From Aggregatibacter segnis ATCC 33393 (GTDB taxonomy: Bacteria; Pseudomonadota; Gammaproteobacteria; Enterobacterales; Pasteurellaceae): a DNA stretch of 32,723 bases. The stretch is from NCBI RefSeq assembly GCF_000185305.1, contig NZ_GL622200.1, forward strand, positions 1,769,295 through 1,802,017, read 5' to 3'. Numbering within the stretch: position 1 is the first letter of the stretch; each line of letters begins with the position of its first letter. A program made the translations under genes and the position numbers. The notes below the pieces were generated by a model that ran no database searches, had not been told where the DNA came from, and was given only the letters and a program-made list of their open reading frames with translations. Positions 19,269 to 27,324 of this stretch are shown here, in pieces.

Positions 19269-20192
19269 TTAATTTATGTATTTAATGTTGGCTCGTTTAC
19301 GCAATGCTTGTACCCAGTCACGTGCCGAATCTTGCAATTGCTGATTGACGATTTGCTCGTAGGCTTTTTGACGATAAGCATCTTCTGTGCGGTCAGCCTG
19401 ACGGGTATTGGTCACTTCCAAAATATGCCACCCAAATTCAGTTTTAAACGGCGCACTAATCACGCCTTGTTTTGTTGTACGTACCGCTTTATTAAACGGA
19501 CCCACGTACATTTCAGGAAAAGCATAGCCTAAGCTACCGCCGTTAGCACCGGATAAATAATCTTTCGAATATTTTAATGCAGCATCGGCAAACGTTGTTT
19601 TGCCGGCAAGAATATCCGCACGGATTTGTTCAAGCTGTGCTTTGGCCTGTGCATCGTTTAATAACGGATTGAGTTTTAACAAAATATGACGCACTTCGTA
19701 TTGGGTATCCGTCAGTTTCGCCACGTTACCTTTTGCCTTAGCCTCCGCCAACATTTTTTTTGCTAATGCTTCAACCTGTTCACGAGAGACGTCAACACTT
19801 TGGCTAATTGCGCGATTACGTACTTCCGACATCATCAGTTGTTGTGCAATTTGTTGACGATATGCCGCATAACTAATGCCTTGATAATCAAGAGCATCAA
19901 GCAACTGACCGAAAGTTAAACCGTTTTGCGCTGCGATGCCTTCAATAATTTGATCCACTTGCGCATTATTAACGGAGACACCGGATTCTTTTACTGCCTG
20001 CGCAACCAAAATATCGTCAATCACTTTATCTAAAGCCGCTTGGCGATTACTTTTCTTCGTTAAAGCACTTTTTACTTGGCTTTCCAACACAGGAACGCCG
20101 TTTACTGTCGCAACCACTTTTTCCTCAGCTTGCGCATTTGCAATAAATGCCAAAAAACCAAGTGCGACAAACAAAACAGACTTCAAATTCAT
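19269..20192 (-). CDS. surA: Periplasmic peptidyl-prolyl isomerase/chaperone, SurA-like
   Basis: The 307-residue protein has a signal peptide (MNLKSVLFVALGFLAFIANAQA), an N-terminal chaperone region and a single parvulin domain (about 165-270; YEVRHILLKL, NGGSLGYAFP, FGWHILEV). E. coli SurA has two parvulin domains and 428 residues, so this is the one-domain Pasteurellaceae form. It probably escorts outer-membrane proteins across the periplasm. It lies upstream of rsmA-apaH, as surA does in E. coli, but pdxA is missing here. Confidence 0.88.
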   Translation of the reverse strand: MNLKSVLFVALGFLAFIANAQAEEKVVATVNGVPVLESQVKSALTKKSNRQAALDKVIDDILVAQAVKESGVSVNNAQVDQIIEGIAAQNGLTFGQLLDALDYQGISYAAYRQQIAQQLMMSEVRNRAISQSVDVSREQVEALAKKMLAEAKAKGNVAKLTDTQYEVRHILLKLNPLLNDAQAKAQLEQIRADILAGKTTFADAALKYSKDYLSGANGGSLGYAFPEMYVGPFNKAVRTTKQGVISAPFKTEFGWHILEVTNTRQADRTEDAYRQKAYEQIVNQQLQDSARDWVQALRKRANIKYIN

Positions 20193-20262
20193 CTTCGTTA
20201 ATATTCCGTTATAGGGTTGAAATTGTTGGTTAGATTATCAATTTTAATAAAGGTTCACAAAT

Positions 20263-20799
20263 TTATTTCGTTAATAACGCCACTTCGTAACATTGGTCAA
20301 ACTTCATGGTGCGCACCTGAATATTTTCACTACGACTGGTTGGTACGTTTTTCCCTACATAATCGGCACGGATCGGTAATTCACGATGCCCTCTATCCAC
20401 AAAAATCACCAATTCCACTTTTGCTGCACGTCCGAAATCCACTAACGCATCCAACGCAGCACGAATCGTGCGACCGGTAAACAGCACATCGTCCACTAAA
20501 ATCACTTCTTTATGTTGGATGTTAATAAAATCAGACGCACCACTATAAATCGGCACCTGTTCTTCTTGGGTCGGCTCAAGATCATCGCGATAAAAGGTGA
20601 TATCCAAATCAAAAGAAGGAAGTTCAACTTGCGTTAATTCTTTAATTTTATGTTTAATTAACGCCGCAATTTCCGCGCCCCGTCGTTTAATACCGACAAT
20701 GACCAAATTATCTAACGTATGATGTTTTTCAATTATTTCATGCGAAATACGAGAAATCGTTCTAAAAAACTGATTTTCATCAATAATGATTTTTTCCAT
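20263..20799 (-). CDS. pyrR: PyrR-like phosphoribosyltransferase
   Basis: The 178-residue type I phosphoribosyltransferase has the PRPP-binding loop VILVDDVLFTGRTIRAALD near residue 98, and VIVGIKRRGAEIA, ELPSFDLDITFYRDDL and VDRGHRELPIRADYVGKNVPTS, all typical of PyrR. In Bacillus PyrR is both a uracil phosphoribosyltransferase and an RNA-binding attenuator of pyr genes; whether this homologue regulates RNA is not visible. I start at the ATG 20797-20799 (MEKIIIDENQFF), which aligns with PyrR; the open frame extends to 20844 without a better site. surA follows after 70 bp. Confidence 0.87.
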   Translation of the reverse strand: MEKIIIDENQFFRTISRISHEIIEKHHTLDNLVIVGIKRRGAEIAALIKHKIKELTQVELPSFDLDITFYRDDLEPTQEEQVPIYSGASDFINIQHKEVILVDDVLFTGRTIRAALDALVDFGRAAKVELVIFVDRGHRELPIRADYVGKNVPTSRSENIQVRTMKFDQCYEVALLTK

Positions 20800-20972
20800 A
20801 AAATTAAAGCCACCCATTAAAACAATAAAAATGATATTTAACATAGCATAAATTCCATCGCTTTGCTCATATCAACTCCCCATTTTCTGACCTTAACATT
20901 AAGATAAATAAAAGAAAAAGTGCGGTCAGTTTTGGGATTATTTTAAAAAGTAAAAAAATATCGGAAAAATAC

Positions 20973-21002
20973 TTGCTTTTATTTATGTTCTCTTGCTATT
21001 AA
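20973..21002 (+). promoter_or_regulatory. Candidate asd promoter
   Basis: TTGCTT (20973-20978), an 18-bp spacer and TATTAA (20997-21002) precede asd by about 50 bp. The rest of the 252-bp gap 20800-21051 holds a USS (20917-20926) and AT-rich sequence; I see no lysine riboswitch in it. Confidence 0.45.
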
Positions 21003-21051
21003 TTACGCGCTTACACAACATATTTTCAATCTTATTTAGAAGGACAAACTT

Positions 21052-22164
21052 ATGAAAAACGTTGGTTTTATCGGTTGGCGCGGAATGGTTGGTTCCGTTT
21101 TAATGGATCGCATGCAACAAGAAAATGATTTTGCAAATATCAATCCGGTTTTCTTTACGACCTCTCAAGCTGGACAGCCTGCACCGACTTTCAGTGGAAA
21201 AGATGCCGGTACCTTAAAAAATGCATTCGATATTGAAGAGCTGAAAAAACTGGACATTATCGTGACCTGCCAAGGCGGCGATTACACCAACGAAGTTTAT
21301 CCGAAATTAAAAGCCACCGGTTGGAACGGCTACTGGGTCGATGCAGCATCTGCACTACGTATGGAAAAAGATGCGATTATCGTGTTGGATCCAGTAAACC
21401 AACATGTCATCAGCGAAGGCTTGAAAAACGGTGTAAAAACCTATGTGGGCGGTAACTGTACCGTAAGTTTAATGTTAATGGCATTAGGCGGTTTATTCGA
21501 GAAAGATTTAGTGGAATGGATCTCCGTTGCGACTTACCAAGCCGCCAGTGGTGCCGGTGCGAAAAACATGCGTGAATTACTCGTGCAAATGGGCGAATTA
21601 AACGGTGAAGTGAAAGGCTTATTAGCAGATCCGAATTCCTCTATTTTAGATATTGAACGCGCTGTTACCGCGAAAATGCGCGACAACAATTTCCCTATTG
21701 ATAATTTTGGTGCGCCTCTTGCAGGCAGCTTGATCCCTTGGATCGACAAATTATTAGAAAGCGGTCAAACCAAAGAAGAATGGAAAGGCTATGCGGAAAC
21801 CAATAAGATTTTAGGCTTAAGCGACGACCCGATTCCGGTTGACGGTTTATGTGTACGTATCGGTGCATTACGCTGCCACAGCCAAGCGTTCACCATCAAA
21901 TTAAAACGCGACATTCCACTGGCAGAAATCGAGCAAATTTTGGCATCACACAACGAGTGGGTGAAAGTCATTCCAAACGACAAAGAAAGCACCTTGCGTG
22001 AACTCACGCCGACTAAAGTCACCGGCACATTAAGCGTTCCGGTAGGACGTTTACGCAAGCTCAACTTAGGGCCGGAATATTTGGCGGCATTCACTGTCGG
22101 CGACCAATTATTATGGGGTGCAGCAGAACCAATTCGCCGTATCTTGGTGCAATTAGTAAAATAA
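21052..22164 (+). CDS. asd: Aspartate-semialdehyde dehydrogenase Asd
   Basis: The 370-residue enzyme reduces aspartyl phosphate to aspartate semialdehyde, the branch point to lysine, diaminopimelate, threonine and methionine. It has the NADP-binding N-terminus [15 protein letters not shown], the catalytic cysteine in [11 protein letters not shown] near residue 136, [12 protein letters not shown], and [18 protein letters not shown] with the catalytic histidine. It is nearly colinear with E. coli Asd (367). AGAAGGA precedes the ATG, and a strong terminator follows it. Confidence 0.98.
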   Translation: MKNVGFIGWRGMVGSVLMDRMQQENDFANINPVFFTTSQAGQPAPTFSGKDAGTLKNAFDIEELKKLDIIVTCQGGDYTNEVYPKLKATGWNGYWVDAASALRMEKDAIIVLDPVNQHVISEGLKNGVKTYVGGNCTVSLMLMALGGLFEKDLVEWISVATYQAASGAGAKNMRELLVQMGELNGEVKGLLADPNSSILDIERAVTAKMRDNNFPIDNFGAPLAGSLIPWIDKLLESGQTKEEWKGYAETNKILGLSDDPIPVDGLCVRIGALRCHSQAFTIKLKRDIPLAEIEQILASHNEWVKVIPNDKESTLRELTPTKVTGTLSVPVGRLRKLNLGPEYLAAFTVGDQLLWGAAEPIRRILVQLVK

Positions 22165-22183
22165 TCTCTATTTTCTAAAAACA

Positions 22184-22214
22184 AAGGGCTGTTCAATACA
22201 GCCCTTCTTTTTAT
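22184..22214 (+). terminator. Rho-independent terminator after asd
   Basis: AAGGGCTGT (22184-22192) pairs with ACAGCCCTT (22198-22206) around a five-base loop and is followed by CTTTTTAT. It stands between the convergent ends of asd and the comEA-like gene. Confidence 0.93.
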
Positions 22215-22223
22215 CTTGGGAAA

Positions 22224-22838
22224 TTAATTAAAACGCACATGGGATTTCATTTTTTCTAATGTCGCATCGCCAATACCCGGAACTTTGGATAAATCACTGA
22301 GATTTTTAAACTTGCCATTTTTCTCGCGATATTCAATAATCGCTTTGGCTTTCGCTTCACCAATACCGGACAAACTTTCTAATGCCGCCACATCTGCTGT
22401 ATTAACATCCACTTTTTTACCTTGCGTCATTTGGGCTTTATTTTCCACTGCACTTTTTTCTTTCGCGGTGGATTTATCTTCCACCTGTGCTGGTTTGTCA
22501 TTGCGTAATTTGTCTTTTATCGCTTTCTTACCTTCTGCAACTTTTTCTTGAGTAACCTCTTTCGCCTCAGTCAACTTTTCTTTTGTTGCATCTTTAGCTT
22601 CGCTAAATTTCTCTTTGGTTGCATCCTTAGCTTCGCCGAATTTTTCTTTCGTCGTCTCTTTTACTTTCACTGCACCATTCTTTATTTTAGTACCAGCCAC
22701 TTTACTGTCTTCTTTCACAGTTTGCCATGCAGATTTTGCGCCTTCTTTCACTTCAGATAAAACACTTTCTTCCGCCAATGCAGTGGAGGAAACAGCAATA
22801 GCAACTGCTAACGCCAACAAAGATTTTAATGATTTCAT
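22224..22838 (-). CDS. comEA: ComEA-like helix-hairpin-helix protein with 11-residue repeats
   Basis: The 204-residue secreted protein has a signal peptide (1-22), a charged helical repeat region (about 31-114) and a C-terminal tandem helix-hairpin-helix domain (about 137-204; DVNTADVAALESLSGIGEAK and LSKVPGIGDATLEKMKSH). ComEA binds incoming double-stranded DNA in the periplasm during natural transformation. The HhH domain supports this. Start ATG 22836-22838 has AAGGAAG upstream; the frame extends to 22919 without another good site. Pasteurellaceae ComEA proteins I recall are about half this length, lacking the repeats. Confidence 0.85.
   Translation of the reverse strand: MKSLKSLLALAVAIAVSSTALAEESVLSEVKEGAKSAWQTVKEDSKVAGTKIKNGAVKVKETTKEKFGEAKDATKEKFSEAKDATKEKLTEAKEVTQEKVAEGKKAIKDKLRNDKPAQVEDKSTAKEKSAVENKAQMTQGKKVDVNTADVAALESLSGIGEAKAKAIIEYREKNGKFKNLSDLSKVPGIGDATLEKMKSHVRFN
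22497..22661 (-). repeat. Five 33-bp coding repeats (11-residue units) in comEA
   Basis: Residues 60-114 consist of five consecutive 11-residue units: KETTKEKFGEA, KDATKEKFSEA, KDATKEKLTEA, KEVTQEKVAEG and KKAIKDKLRND. Less regular units extend back to residue 31. The 11-residue period with alternating charges is that of LEA-like or apolipoprotein-like amphipathic helices. At the DNA level units two and three are almost identical, so unit number may vary by slippage. Confidence 0.9.
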
Positions 22839-22989
22839 GTTTTCTTCCTTTTTTACTAAATAAAAAGACGGCGAAAAAACACCGCACTTTTCTATAATAA
22901 ACACTTTTGTTAGAGCCAAAGATGTATTAAAAGTTCAAATAAAGAAAAAATCAAAACGGCTAAAATAAATTAATAATATTAATTATATT

Positions 22990-23034
22990 TACAAATTTGT
23001 ATTTAGTGATAATTTTTAAAGGTTCGCTTATACT
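22990..23034 (+). promoter_or_regulatory. Operator-promoter copy 1, upstream of cas10
   Basis: The palindrome TACAAATTTGTA (22990-23001) is followed, 33 bp after its centre, by TATACT (23029-23034) as -10. No good -35 is present 16-18 bp upstream of the -10 (GTGATA there). Transcription would start near 23041, giving a leader of about 24 nt with GGAG at 23056-23059. The same layout occurs at 29857 and 32649. Confidence 0.75.
23002..23024 (+). repeat. Left copy of a 20-nt inverted repeat flanking the type III locus
   Basis: TTTAGTGATAATT followed by TTT and AAAGGTT lies between the palindrome and -10 of the cas10 promoter. The inverted copy at 32672-32691 has the same 20 bases without the extra TTT. 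See the finding for possible meaning. Confidence 0.7.
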
Positions 23035-23064
23035 TCACTTAATATTTCGATACATGGAGTAATT

Positions 23065-25269
23065 ATGTCAGATCATACAATTTCTCTCGCTTTTTCAGTA
23101 TTGCACCATTATTTAAAGCTATTCGCTGAAAAACAAGAACCTCATTTGCCTCTTCCCTCTTTTCCGTCCCAATTCAAACAGGTTGATATATCTCCTTTCT
23201 TATCACAAGCTGAACACCTTGTTTTAGGTAAACAACCTGAATTAAAAGAAAGCAATAAACTGTTTAGTTTGTTTGAAAATATCAATCAAGAAAATAAAAA
23301 AACACAATTTTCTTATGATTTTCAACCACTTTCGCCGAATACTATTTTCCCGAAAAAAGAAGAAAACAACACCGCACTTTCAACACATTGGGATAAGTTT
23401 GTTCAAGCGATCGCAAAGATTCCTAAATCTCATTGTGATAACCCAAGTTTATGGCTAGATCATTTTGATACCGCAATGCAATGCTTCACTTGCAATTTGC
23501 CAAGTCCTTATAGTGATGACATTTCTTTCTATGATTTCACTAAAGCAGTCGCAGCGTTTGTGGTCGCACTCGCAGATCAAGAAATCAATAAAGAAGAGCC
23601 ATTTTTATTGATTCAAGGCGACTTTTTCGGCATTCAAGATTTTATTTTTTCCGGAGGCAGTGCTTCCAACAAAGGCGCTGCAAAAATCTTACGCGGGCGT
23701 TCTTTCCAAGTGTCTCTTTTCACCGAATTAGCCGCACTAAAAGTACTAAACGCCTGTCAACTGCCAACCACTTCTCAAATGATGAATGCCGCAGGGAAAT
23801 TTTTAATTGTTGCCCCAAACACCAAGGCAGTAAAAGAGGCAATCAAACAAGTTCAAGCGGAACTAAATCAATGGTTTATTAAAGAAACCTACGGATTAAT
23901 CGGGCTGGGTATCGCAGTTCAATCGGCAAAATACAGTGATTTTGAACAAAATCACTACGAAACATTAGTTAAAAAATTATTTGAGAATTTAGAAGAACAA
24001 AAACTCAAGCGGTTAGATTTAACGGATACCACGCAAAGCGTGCAAGAAGTTGAATATCCAAATGGTGTTTGTGAAATGAATAGCTTTTTCCCATCTCAAA
24101 AAGAAGAAGATTGTCCTACAATCGATGGTAAAAAAGTTAACTACTCTGTTATCTCTGAAGATCAAATTAATATTGGTAAATGGCTATCTAAAAAAGACAG
24201 AATTATCATTACAGATAATGAAAGTAAAATTCATAGCGATAGTGATACTAAAATTCTGAAATTACCAATTTTTGGTTTTAATGTAATTTTTACCGAAGAG
24301 GAAGAAGAAACCGGAAAATTCGGTTTGCATGTACATAAGATTCATCGCTTTTGGGATTTCTCATTACCAAAAAATACAAACAGTACCATTTGGAATGGAT
24401 ATGCCCGCCGTTATATCAACGCCTATGTTCCTTTTGATGATGAAGGAAAGATTGTTACTTTTGAGGATATTCAAGCTAGAGATGAAGGACAAAAAGCATT
24501 AATGACCTTAAAAGGTGATGTGGATAATCTTGGTACGATTTTCCAAAAAGGCATTCAGCCTGCCAACATCGCAAAAATGGCGGCGCTATCTCGCCAAATG
24601 AACCAATTTTTTAGTCTTTGGTTGCCGGCCTATTGCTCGGAACAAAGCCAAAATATGTACACCGTGTTTGCGGGGGGCGATGATTTCTTCTTAATCGGTC
24701 CTTGGTATTCTACACAAAAAGTGGCGCATGCAATGCAACAAGCCTTTGCACATTATGTGGCAGAAAATCCAGAAATTCATTTTTCAGTGGGAATGGTCAT
24801 GAGCAAATCCAATATTCCAGTGCCACGTTTAGGCGATTTAGCGGAAGAGGCATTGGAGAAAGCGAAAGGTATTGATAAAGGCAAAACTGTTTCTACAGCG
24901 GAAGGTAAAAATGCCGTGACAATTTTTAATCGGTCGGTGAAGTGGGCGGATTGGAAACAACTTTGTGGTTTAGAGGAAGAAATTCACCGCTTGGCAGACA
25001 CTTATAAAATTTCGACTTCTTATCTTTATTCATTAATTCGTTTATGTGAACAAGCCGCAAATACAGAAAATATTGAAAGCACCATGTGGCGCAGTCGTTT
25101 TTATTATAAAACAGTCCGATATGTGCTTGATAAAATAAAAAGAGAAGAAGATCGAAAAGATGCTTTAAAAGTACTTTCTGAAACATTAGGGAAAAATGGA
25201 ATTGAATTATATAAAATTAATTTTTCTATTCCATTATTTAACTACTTTTATAAAAAACGCAATATTTAG
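23065..25269 (+). CDS. cas10: Type III-A Cas10/Csm1, GGDD present, HD domain not recognisable
   Basis: This 734-residue large subunit of the Csm complex makes cyclic oligoadenylates when the complex binds target RNA. First palm domain: FLLIQGDFFGIQDFIFSGG near residue 183. Second palm: GDVDN (484-488) and the cyclase motif GGDD (537-540). The segment DDISFYDFTKAVAAF near 150 matches the usual linker before palm 1. The N-terminus, where Csm1 normally has an HD nuclease, shows only LHHYLKLF and no HD-type metal motif. Two cysteines (near 333 and 347) remain of the usual zinc-binding set. ATG 23065 has GGAG upstream. It carries a USS at 23371-23380. Confidence 0.95.
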   Translation: MSDHTISLAFSVLHHYLKLFAEKQEPHLPLPSFPSQFKQVDISPFLSQAEHLVLGKQPELKESNKLFSLFENINQENKKTQFSYDFQPLSPNTIFPKKEENNTALSTHWDKFVQAIAKIPKSHCDNPSLWLDHFDTAMQCFTCNLPSPYSDDISFYDFTKAVAAFVVALADQEINKEEPFLLIQGDFFGIQDFIFSGGSASNKGAAKILRGRSFQVSLFTELAALKVLNACQLPTTSQMMNAAGKFLIVAPNTKAVKEAIKQVQAELNQWFIKETYGLIGLGIAVQSAKYSDFEQNHYETLVKKLFENLEEQKLKRLDLTDTTQSVQEVEYPNGVCEMNSFFPSQKEEDCPTIDGKKVNYSVISEDQINIGKWLSKKDRIIITDNESKIHSDSDTKILKLPIFGFNVIFTEEEEETGKFGLHVHKIHRFWDFSLPKNTNSTIWNGYARRYINAYVPFDDEGKIVTFEDIQARDEGQKALMTLKGDVDNLGTIFQKGIQPANIAKMAALSRQMNQFFSLWLPAYCSEQSQNMYTVFAGGDDFFLIGPWYSTQKVAHAMQQAFAHYVAENPEIHFSVGMVMSKSNIPVPRLGDLAEEALEKAKGIDKGKTVSTAEGKNAVTIFNRSVKWADWKQLCGLEEEIHRLADTYKISTSYLYSLIRLCEQAANTENIESTMWRSRFYYKTVRYVLDKIKREEDRKDALKVLSETLGKNGIELYKINFSIPLFNYFYKKRNI

Positions 25270-25277
25270 GAGAAATT

Positions 25278-25661
25278 ATGGATCTTTCTAAAATTAAATT
25301 TCCAGCAGAAGCCGGCTCAGGTATTTTTGATTCTGTAGCAGAAAATGCAGCAAAAGAAATCAGAGATAGTAAAGTTAACAAAAAAACACAGATTAGAAAA
25401 TTCTATGATGAATTAATTATGTGGAATGAACGTGTTCAGCACTCTAAAATTTCAAAAGAAGAAAAATATATAGAATTAGAACCATTTATCAAAATGTTAA
25501 AAGCAAAAGTTACCTATGCAAAAGGGAGAGGACATATTGATGAAAAATTTCAAAGTATTTTCAATCATTGTATAGACCAAATTAAAGATGCCAAAACATT
25601 ACAACACGCAAAATTATTTATGGAAGCTGTAACAGGTTATTCTAGAGAATTAGAAAAATAA
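25278..25661 (+). CDS. csm2: Type III-A small subunit Csm2
   Basis: The 127-residue helical protein is the small subunit that lines the Csm complex opposite the Csm3 backbone. The pattern RKFYDELIMWNERV, FIKMLKAKVTYAKGRG and CIDQIKDAKTLQHAKLFMEA matches the Csm2 family, and the length is normal. AGGAG precedes the ATG, 8 bp after the cas10 stop. Confidence 0.9.
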   Translation: MDLSKIKFPAEAGSGIFDSVAENAAKEIRDSKVNKKTQIRKFYDELIMWNERVQHSKISKEEKYIELEPFIKMLKAKVTYAKGRGHIDEKFQSIFNHCIDQIKDAKTLQHAKLFMEAVTGYSRELEK

Positions 25662-25671
25662 GGGGTTGAAT

Positions 25672-26376
25672 ATGAAACTTAATAAAATTATTGAAATTAA
25701 AGCAAAACTAGTTTTACAAACTGGATTACATATAGGTAGTGGAAATAGTGAAATGCAAATTGGCGGAATTGACAGTCAAGTTGTAAGAAACCCTATTACT
25801 CGAGAGCCATATATTCCTGGTTCAAGTTTAAAAGGGAAAATCAGAACTTTGTTAGAATGGCTCTCAGGAGAGGTAAAAAATGAACCGTTAAGTTTAGGAA
25901 ACATAAAAGATATACATAACAAAGAAACGGTAAAAGATATTTTGCGTTTATTTGGATTTGCAGGTCATTCAGAAAATAATAAGGAGCTATGCGTAGAATT
26001 AAAAGCATCTCGTCTTTCTTTTTGGGACTGTTCTCTAAGTAAAAAATGGAAAAATGAATATAGTGAAGATGGCTTTATTATTACGGAAACGAAAAGTGAA
26101 AATACAATAGACCGAATCACATCGGTTACTACAGGTGGTGGTGTGCGCCAAACCGAACGTGTGCCAGCTGGTGCAGAATTTGATTTCAAATTGATGTTAC
26201 GCCAATTTGAAGGCGATAAACCGGAACTTCTCGATTTAGTGTTAAAAGGCTTAAAACTGTTAGAACTTGACAGTCTTGGCGGCTCCGGTTCTCGTGGTTA
26301 CGGTAAAGTGAAATTTACTGAATTAACGGTTGATGGCGAAGCTCGTAATTTAGACGACATTAAACCTTTCGAATAA
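25672..26376 (+). CDS. csm3: Type III-A backbone RAMP and RNase Csm3
   Basis: The 234-residue RAMP forms the helical backbone and cuts bound target RNA at 6-nt steps. TGLHIGSGNSEMQIGGIDSQ (17-36) includes the catalytic aspartate (D34), and PYIPGSSLKGKIRTLLEW and the glycine-rich LGGSGSRGYGKVKF follow. Target RNA cleavage should therefore be intact. I start at ATG 25672 with AAGGGG upstream; the TTG at 25666 overlaps that ribosome site. Confidence 0.95.
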   Translation: MKLNKIIEIKAKLVLQTGLHIGSGNSEMQIGGIDSQVVRNPITREPYIPGSSLKGKIRTLLEWLSGEVKNEPLSLGNIKDIHNKETVKDILRLFGFAGHSENNKELCVELKASRLSFWDCSLSKKWKNEYSEDGFIITETKSENTIDRITSVTTGGGVRQTERVPAGAEFDFKLMLRQFEGDKPELLDLVLKGLKLLELDSLGGSGSRGYGKVKFTELTVDGEARNLDDIKPFE

Positions 26377-26385
26377 GGTGATTTT

Positions 26386-27324
26386 ATGAAGTTATATCGT
26401 TTTACACTCACACCACAAAGTGCGATGGGAACGCCTTTGGTGGGCGATACCTTATTTGGTCAGCTTTGTTGGGCAGTGAGAAATCGTTTTGGTGAAGCAC
26501 GCTTAAGTGAATTACTTAAAGGTTATACCACACAACGCCCATTTATGGTGGTATCGGATGCTTTTCCAGAAAGTTTTTTGCCTTTACCGACTTTGCCATC
26601 AACGTTTTGGGAAACCAAAACAGAAACCGATCGCAAAAGCTTAAAAAAAGCCCAATGGGTCAAAATCACCGATACAGAAAAAAGCGCGGTGAAATTTTGG
26701 CAAGAATGTGCTTTACAAGCGAATTTTCAATTCAAAAAAGAAACTCAAGATCAGTTTCACAACACTATTGATCGCCAAACAAATACCACGGGTGATGGAC
26801 AATTTGCGCCTTATTCCACAGAACTAACCTGGTTTGGCGCACAACAAAAATTCGAGCTCTATGTTGTGTTAGATGAAAATCGCTTTTCATTGGAAGCGTT
26901 ACAAATAGTACTTCAAGATGTCGGAAATATTGGTTTTGGACGTGATGCCTCTATCGGGCTAGGCAAATTCCGTTGTGAAAATCCACAAGCCTTCGATTTT
27001 GCTCAACCGAATGCAAATTGCTATTTAACGCTAGCCAATTGTGCCCCGCAAGGTTTAGGTTTAAACAAGGAGTATTGCTACTACCAAATTACGACAAGAT
27101 TTGGTCGCCACGGTGACATTCAAGCGTTAAGCTCCAACCCATTTAAAAAGCCGATTATTTTGGCAAAACCAGCAGCCATTTTTACACCTGAAAACTATCA
27201 ACCCCGTTTATTTTTAGGTAATGGATTAGGCAATGTGTCTTATGCTCAACCAGAAGCCGTGCATCAAAGCTATGCTCCCGTCTTAAATTTATTTGTCGAT
27301 TTTGAACATAAGGATCACAAATGA
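26386..27324 (+). CDS. csm4: Type III-A RAMP Csm4
   Basis: The 312-residue Cas5-like RAMP caps the complex at the crRNA 5' handle and contacts Cas10. GTPLVGDTLFGQLCWAVRNRFG near residue 15 and DVGNIGFGRDASIGLGKF near residue 184, a glycine-rich RAMP loop, identify Csm4. It ends in a 4-base ATGA overlap with csm5. Confidence 0.93.
   Translation: MKLYRFTLTPQSAMGTPLVGDTLFGQLCWAVRNRFGEARLSELLKGYTTQRPFMVVSDAFPESFLPLPTLPSTFWETKTETDRKSLKKAQWVKITDTEKSAVKFWQECALQANFQFKKETQDQFHNTIDRQTNTTGDGQFAPYSTELTWFGAQQKFELYVVLDENRFSLEALQIVLQDVGNIGFGRDASIGLGKFRCENPQAFDFAQPNANCYLTLANCAPQGLGLNKEYCYYQITTRFGRHGDIQALSSNPFKKPIILAKPAAIFTPENYQPRLFLGNGLGNVSYAQPEAVHQSYAPVLNLFVDFEHKDHK

Noticed and set aside
20200-20262. AT-rich ACAAATTT at 20253 as a fourth operator copy
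   Set aside because: Only half of the palindrome matches and there is no -10 at the shared spacing.
22839-22989. Insertion sequence or attachment site at the left junction of the type III locus
   Set aside because: No transposase, tRNA or target-site duplication is seen; the region is AT-rich with one USS.
22990-23001. Palindrome TACAAATTTGTA as a simple -35 (TTGTAT/TTGTAA)
   Set aside because: The TTGTA part is 26 bp from the -10 in all three copies, too far for sigma70. A bound regulator explains the symmetry better.
25666-25674. TTG start for csm3 at 25666
   Set aside because: The ATG at 25672 has AAGGGG at good distance, and the TTG overlaps that ribosome site.
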